Source: Hymenolepis diminuta (Eukaryota; Platyhelminthes; Cestoda; Cyclophyllidea; Hymenolepididae). From it: a stretch of 64,000 nt of DNA. The position numbers and the translations under genes were made by a program. Position 1 is the stretch's first letter. Every line of letters starts with the position of its first letter. The notes under the pieces are model-generated. The model was not told the origin of the DNA, did no database searches, and saw only the letters and a list, made by a program, of their open reading frames with translations. Where the stretch lies: positions 2,887,981 to 2,951,980 of the forward strand of contig CAADRB010000011.1 of assembly GCA_900708905.1 (NCBI GenBank), given 5' to 3'. Below are positions 57,756 through 64,000 of this stretch, piece by piece.

Positions 57756-60700
57756 AGTGTTTTTACTGCTGAGTTTGCCGTATTTCCTTGATGAAATTCA
57801 AACAGTAAAATATGCCTGATATGCTCTTTATTTGAGGTGTATATTAGGGCTAGAAATAGAAATCTGAAAGAAGAAATAATATTTTATTAATCACCATAGA
57901 TAAGCATACAACATTAAGAAGCTAAATTGAAGTAATCGTGCCCTAAACGCATAGCTCAAAAATTGGACCTGATATATAATGATATGAAATCGTATACTTT
58001 TTCATATATGAATTTTTCATTATGGTTTAAGTGTAAAGGCTTATTATTGGATATGATTTATCTGCAAACAGATGCAGAAGTTTGTAGGATCAGAATCACT
58101 CTTTATACGCAACAAACATTTAGTATTGCCCATCATTTTATTCATCTTGATGATAATTTCAGCAATATTAAAGTAAAGTTAAGTGAAGATCTGTACAAAA
58201 GTTGGATATGTCATGGTTTTTTCGAACAATCACTAAGGAGATTAATTACTGTCAATCAAAAGCAAGCTTAAGATGCCAAGCAAGGGCTTTTGCCTATCCA
58301 GATCCCAGCGTCCGGTGACCTGCCCTTTGGAACACGGCGACCTGAATATGATCGACTTCCCTTAACGTTACGCTAAGATCAAGTCATGATGTGTTCTTTC
58401 TGGAATCTGGTACGTAGTTTCCTTTCAGTTACTCATGTTCCATCAAGAACACAATATTATAGCTCTCCATCACCAATAGACATTTGATTATCAGAAATTT
58501 CTTTTGCCCTCAGGAGATTTGAAATTAGATGTTGGATGCAAATTTATTTGCTTATTACAATTTGTTAACAGAGACTTATTGATGCATATCATTATTTCAA
58601 AGTAGGTGCGAATATTTGAAGTTTCTGAATTTGTGTATTAATACACAATGAATATTTTCGAAAGATGTGCCTCAATAAATCAAAACGTGAATGCAAATTC
58701 TTTATGTGTACAGCTACAAATATTTGTTGGTGCTTTTAAGCATAGAAAATTCTAGACATGAGTAGGAACTAGAGTAGTAAAAATCCTGGGTTGTGGTGTG
58801 CCCGATTTGTAATCAACAAGTCTTTGTGATAAAACGGTAAATTTCCACAACTTGTTTGGGATTTTATAGTTGTCCACTTGGCTTTCTGTTCCATGAAATA
58901 AATTAACTTAATAAAGTCAATCACAATAGGCAAAGGAATAAGACTTCGACCATTACAATCATTTGGAGGTCAAAAAATGCAATGGTGACTACTCTGTTTT
59001 TTTTAAACGAAATTAGTTAAGCATAATGAGTTTCAAGGAAGGAAGAGCATTTCATATTTTACCTTCTCGTATTTCTTAAAGGGATACATCCTTATCTCCA
59101 AATCGTATTTGTAATACAACCATCAACCGATCAAATTTTTCTTATTGGGAAGTGACACCTATAAAAGTCTATAGACTTTAAATGCTCCGTGTTAAATAAA
59201 ATACACACCACGTAGTTAAACAATTCACGTGCCGAAATTATTGAGACTTAGGTTTTTGTTTCTAGATGGAAATTAACTCATTATGAGTAATGTTAACCTC
59301 ATTATAATTATGTAATCAATAACAAACTGAATGATAATTAAAGACATGAAACCAGAACTTATGTAAATACTGAGAAATTTTTCCTACTAGTTAAGAACGA
59401 CCTTTCCTAAGGATGGTAAAATACAAAGAATCACATGCTTATCATCTAGCAAACATAAAATCGGAAGAATTATTGCCTCAAGTTATTCCGTAGCTGCAGT
59501 GATATTGGGTTCCTTCCCTGAAATTGCACATTTATTCTCTGATGAATTCCAATGTAAATTAAATTTGGGAACTTGAGAAGAAATTTCGTGATTATTATGC
59601 AAATTATGTTGTTTTTAAGTAAAAAAATAATGCAAAATAGATAAATAAAATTAAATTAGACATGAACCTAAAATTTAATATTGACAAGCCACACCTTGAT
59701 TGAGTAAACTACTTTAGGAAGCAGGTCAAGCTGAGCTAGATATCCCCCCATAGAACTAATGATTTCCAAAGGCAAACGGAAGACAAGAACCTTTAACGAT
59801 TGAATTAACCAACAGGTAAGTAGAATCAAAAGTTTATTGGATAATCAGAGGTGACTTAGGGGGGAAAGGAGGAAAGAGTAGGAAGTGGAATTGAGATGAA
59901 AAAGGGAGGTGTCAGTACTAAATGAGGACAGGTCGGGTTGAGAGATATATCCTACATTAGGAACGAAAAAGTGATCGGCAGATTTCACATCCTTTGTCCG
60001 TTGATGTGTAACTGACAGTTGGGACAGAAATATGAGTCAGTAAGTGCGCAATACCTCGAGAGCTTTTGCAGGCGCAGATACAATGCATCTTATAAAAGAT
60101 AATTTTCCTGTTGCGATTTTTAGATGCTTCACCTTAATTGATTCATGGGATATTTTGCTTTATTATAAGTAGTAATTAAAATTTTTCCATCACATAAGCA
60201 ATGAGTAAGTGTCTATCACCCTTAACTAAATATTTCGAGTCAAAACCGCGTTTTAGATTAATAAAATTTTGCATAATCATACTCTTTGGCAGACAACATA
60301 AAATTTTTGACCATGATAAAAACATCGATGACAATACTTAATCAGAATATAATAATTATATACAGTAAATACTTTTGTTGAAATGAATACGGAATTTCTA
60401 CTGAAGGTATGTAACGGTACAGACTTAAATAATTACATGCGTTATTTACTGTCATATAAAATTAAGGATCTGCCTACCTTCTAAATTTGGGGATGAAACA
60501 CAAGCAGAGGCACTGAGTAATTTTGAATACAGAGATTCAAAAAATCAATTATCTATTAGTAGGTAGACTTTAGGAAAAGGGGTGAAATATTCTTTTCATT
60601 CTCAACTCTGTTAAATTAAAATTCTAATCTTCAATTCCTCAATTTATTAATCAGTAGTATCTTCAAACAGTGTTACTCTGTATAAGTTCAAATTCTTTTA

Positions 60701-61425
60701 CCAATTTGTATAGGAAAACTTGTAATTTACTCAAGTAAACTTTGGATAAAATATGGATATTTCAAAAGCATTATGTTACGCCTTTACACATTCTCCAACA
60801 ATTTTTCTCATCAGCGTGACCATGTGAACGATCAAATTACTAGCTGTGCAGAGACTGAAGCACGGCCACCTTCAGGCGGATTTTAAAATATTTACATATC
60901 GTGATCAGTTTTTAAATTAAATTTTTGTAATCCAAAATTTTATCCTCTCCAGTTAGGAATTTGAATGAATTTTATGAGTTTGAAAGAAGGTAAAAACACT
61001 AATAACTTACATCTAGCATCTTTAAATCCAGTAAATCGAGAATTGCCGGCGTAATCTAACCGTCATGATCTATACTAATTACTTCATTGAAATGATAGAA
61101 GCTCCTCTAGATGATATAAGCTTAATACTTTTATCAGTTGCAGACGAAGTTTCCTCCAAGTTATCATGAAAAACTACTTCAAATCTCTCCCTTTTCTTAC
61201 TTCGGTTTTATAAAGTAATTGTTTCCGTAAAATAATCAATCGAAACAGAAAATATTAACTTCTGCTCACAAAAATGAGAACGGAAGGTATACTATCGGTT
61301 AATATTTTGAATGCTTTTATATTGTAAGGCACATATAAGCAAAATACGTTATATTTTTTATCTTGGAAAAGAGCTCAAAATCGGATAACTCAATAAAAGA
61401 TAAAGTAGAGAATTAGGCCAGGGCA
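57756..61425. other. Gene-poor stretch
   Basis: No gene is supported. The 102-codon frame at 57963-58271 (+) begins MDLIYNDMKSYTFSYMNFSL and has no recognisable domain, signal or splice context. A purine-rich, less AT-rich block at about 59840-60100 may be retroelement-derived but shows no motif. Confidence 0.35.
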
Positions 61426-61429
61426 TCAA

Positions 61430-61640
61430 AAATGTCTTTTTATTTTTATTACTACATTAGGGCCGTACAATATTTACTTAATGATTATTTCACTGCTGCA
61501 CGTCCCAAAATTTTAATTTCATGATTTATTCCTCGAATTCTTTAGCAAATTTTCTTCCACAAGTGCTAGTTTCTCAAAAGAGCAGTTCCAGGATACTTTG
61601 TCTCTATTTTAATGTAGTAACGCTTCCCTCAACTGGTTTG
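61430..61640 (+). repeat. Dispersed repeat family C, copy 3 (weak)
   Basis: It aligns with copy 2 through ACAATATTT, TTTCATGATTTATTCCT, TTTAGCAAATTTTCTTC and CCTCAACTGGTTTGA. It is shorter and more diverged than the other two copies. Confidence 0.45.
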
Positions 61641-64000
61641 AAACATTTCCAAACAGTTGAACAATGTTGCACTTTCAGAAAGCCGAATAAATGAGGCAGA
61701 TAATCACAAATCGCACAGCATCCTTTTAGATTCAAATAAAAAAATTTGATTTGATTTGCAAGTTACTACTTCTGTAGCTTCACAGTTCACAAATTTTTCG
61801 GCATATTTCCTTGTTATCTAGATTAGTAAAATAATGAAACCTGAAAGGAGTTGAGATTAATATAAAATTTAAAGAAACACATAATTAAATATCAACCTGA
61901 GTAAATTCTGTTGAGCTCTGATATATTTCACTTCGTTGTTAATTCCGTCTAAGTTCTTTTGGCTATAATAGGTTATAAGTAAATTGAACTGGCGTGGTTA
62001 ACCTCGGAATTAAAACAACTGGTCAGCAACACCTGAATTTTGCTAACATAATCTTAGCCAAGAATCTATGTTTTACATCAATATATTGCACACTAAGCTT
62101 CAATCCTTATGGGAATATGGATATCCCAGTGCTTTTAAAGGATAAATAAGGTATGATTCTAGATGTTTTTGTTTTTCTTCTCCCACTCCTCTGTTTCATA
62201 ATTTATTATTCCTCTTATTCAGATTCTTTCAAATGAAATCCAAATGAATTTTAAAACTAATATTTTAGAATTACTTCGATACAATCTGAAGTAATAGGAT
62301 ACTATGACTGTCAAATCGTCATAGAAGACAGTTTCAGGAAGATCAAATGAACATTCCCAGTAGAAGGAATTCTTCCCATCCTAATATGAACGCAAAAATA
62401 TGCTGGTTTAGGGCCCAAAAGTACTGTACCAGAAAAGATGAATCATTGAAACCGGCATGCTAATACAGACTGCTTTTTCTTTTGATCTGTGTATGTGGTG
62501 CTGCGTCATATCTCTGCACCGGCTAAAAAGAGTGTGATTCTTCAGTTGATATATGGGACTTGTGTGTAAGCTTGAATATGATTTTTATCTGAAATAGCTC
62601 GAATATTCGTTCTTTTCTTAAGGGATGATATTCGATACTATTTCAGTTGAATTCTCTTTACCATATTTATAAGGTTCTTATTATAGTACTTACATGTTGA
62701 TTTAAAAAGATTGTACGTAGTTTGTGCTTATTCAGAGATGGGTGCTGGAAATGCCTCATTGAGAGTTTCTCATTTATCAATTTATTTTGGGATGAATAAC
62801 ATTTTGTAATAAATGATAGTCTTAACCATTCTACCTGCTCAATTAGTGATAGGGAAAAGCTTCTCTCAGTTAAAGTTAACATTTTGATTCATTTTCGAAA
62901 TTAGGTTTTTCACTTACCATTCAACTGGCAAGATGTGTGACCACATCATCTAAATTGCTAGAACCGCATTAAATGAAATAGGGCTGGATAAATGGTCGCA
63001 CTATTTACGGAAATAAATATAAATGAAATTGCTACGCGATTGGCTTATATGATCATCCATTCAGATGACTACTGACCCCATTTCTTGGATATTTTTTTAT
63101 TTTCTTGCGGCAGAAGATCAAAGACACTTCTTGATATTTCTGTAAATGTAATTGTGTTTTAAACAGAACACGAATAGTTGAAGCATTGGACTTTACAATT
63201 GTAATTCTTAATTGTATAACATTTCGATGCATAAATAAGAAATGACAGGTACTTCACTAACGGCTGATGAACATTTTCGTAAAAGTGAAAATAAATACCA
63301 TCCATATTTTAATCCAATTTTTAGACTAAGACCCACGAACAAAACTGTCAGTTGTCGGCTGCTTATATGACTCCAGTTATTAGTAAACATGTAAAAAGTG
63401 CATGTCTAAAACAAATTGAGACACTGAAAACTGCATACTGACTGGTTTCTGTTCTGAAAAATTCTGACAGCTCTCTTTCACAGCACAGGTTTTGAGTTAC
63501 TAAATCGCTCATTATTAAAATGCAAAGCAGTTAAGTATATCTGTAGTTTTGCTGTAATAAAAATTTTATAGAGTCTGGTAGGACCCCGAAAAACATACTT
63601 TTGGTGCATTCAGGCGAAACTCAGACTTCATTCTTCTTGAACTGAATCATCGATTAGTAGATTTCCAGCTCACATCTGAATACGAAAGACCACTACCGAA
63701 GTAGATGTTGCTGCAATTATTAGCTAACCGGGACAAAGATCATGTACTACTTGTCCAGTACTATATAAACAGATCCACTTTCCTAATAATAAAACATTGT
63801 TTTGGCAACAGATTTTTTCCCCTTCAACCCGGGATCTGAGTTGTTGAAGTCTTATAAATGCCTTTAAATTGGAAATTAAAATTCGCCTTTTTATTATATT
63901 TTTCTATGCTATCAAATGATCATGGCTTTCAATATGATTGGATGCAACAAAACGTGATTTAGATAATTTGCTGAATGTACTTATCCCAATCTACAAATGA
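61641..64000. other. Gene-free stretch to the window end
   Basis: No exon, RNA gene or clear repeat is recognised. Open frames at 62667-62882 and 63208-63390 (minus) have no motif. Confidence 0.4.

Noticed and set aside
57963..58271. 102-codon open frame
   Set aside because: No motif, signal peptide, splice context or promoter; composition is like the flanks.
62912..62920. ATG followed by GTAAGT on the minus strand as a distant M6 start
   Set aside because: It would add a 15-kb intron and its phase does not fit the preferred acceptor.
1..64000. CRISPR arrays, bacterial operons or prophage
   Set aside because: Nothing of the kind is seen; GT-AG introns, SINEs and metazoan gene families show a eukaryotic genome.

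Overview
The window is AT-rich, intron-rich, repeat-laden nuclear DNA from an invertebrate animal. Three genes can be supported, and all three have a nervous-system flavour: (1) an apparently intronless glutamate/glycine-type Cys-loop chloride channel subunit (3142-4437, +); (2) a small secreted peptide precursor ending in a predicted amidated RYamide-like peptide (25691-25987, +); (3) a six-exon M6/PLP-family tetraspan neuronal membrane glycoprotein (35230-47999, -), which I assembled from splice sites and phases because its exons are mostly too short or too split to show as single ORFs. Introns range from about 72 to 7909 nt. Acceptors are variable pyrimidine-tract/AG rather than the rigid nematode TTTTCAG. 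Together with mariner-type transposon relics and tRNA-derived SINEs this suggests a protostome such as an arthropod (a copepod-like genome would fit) or a flatworm; the sequence does not settle which.

Layout. 1-485: 5' end of a broken mariner transposon. 490-2700: no gene seen. 2700-4580: channel gene with CCAAT/TATA-like promoter, a splice acceptor touching the ATG, CDS and poly(A) signal. 4.6-25 kb: gene-poor, holding two inverted copies of a roughly 0.5-kb dispersed repeat (6870-7383 and 14049-14573), a SINE, one copy of a second repeat family and possible retroelement relics. 25.2-26.2 kb: compact peptide-precursor gene with four CCAAT boxes, a TATA box, a probable 5'-UTR exon and a 187-nt intron. 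26.2-35.2 kb: gene-poor, with microsatellites and a SINE. 35.2-48.15 kb: the M6 gene, whose big introns hold a degenerate Tc1/mariner (maT-like) transposase, a SINE and other repeats; its promoter region carries two inverted CCAAT boxes. 48.2-64 kb: gene-poor, with two SINEs, two copies of a third repeat family and the C-terminal remnant of another mariner transposase.

The three genes do not form an operon, and nothing in the sequence shows joint regulation beyond a shared CCAAT-type promoter style. The most novel item is the peptide precursor. The channel is also unusual: it has pore substitutions and has lost the M3 glycine associated with ivermectin sensitivity. All identifications rest on motif recognition by eye; no database search was run.
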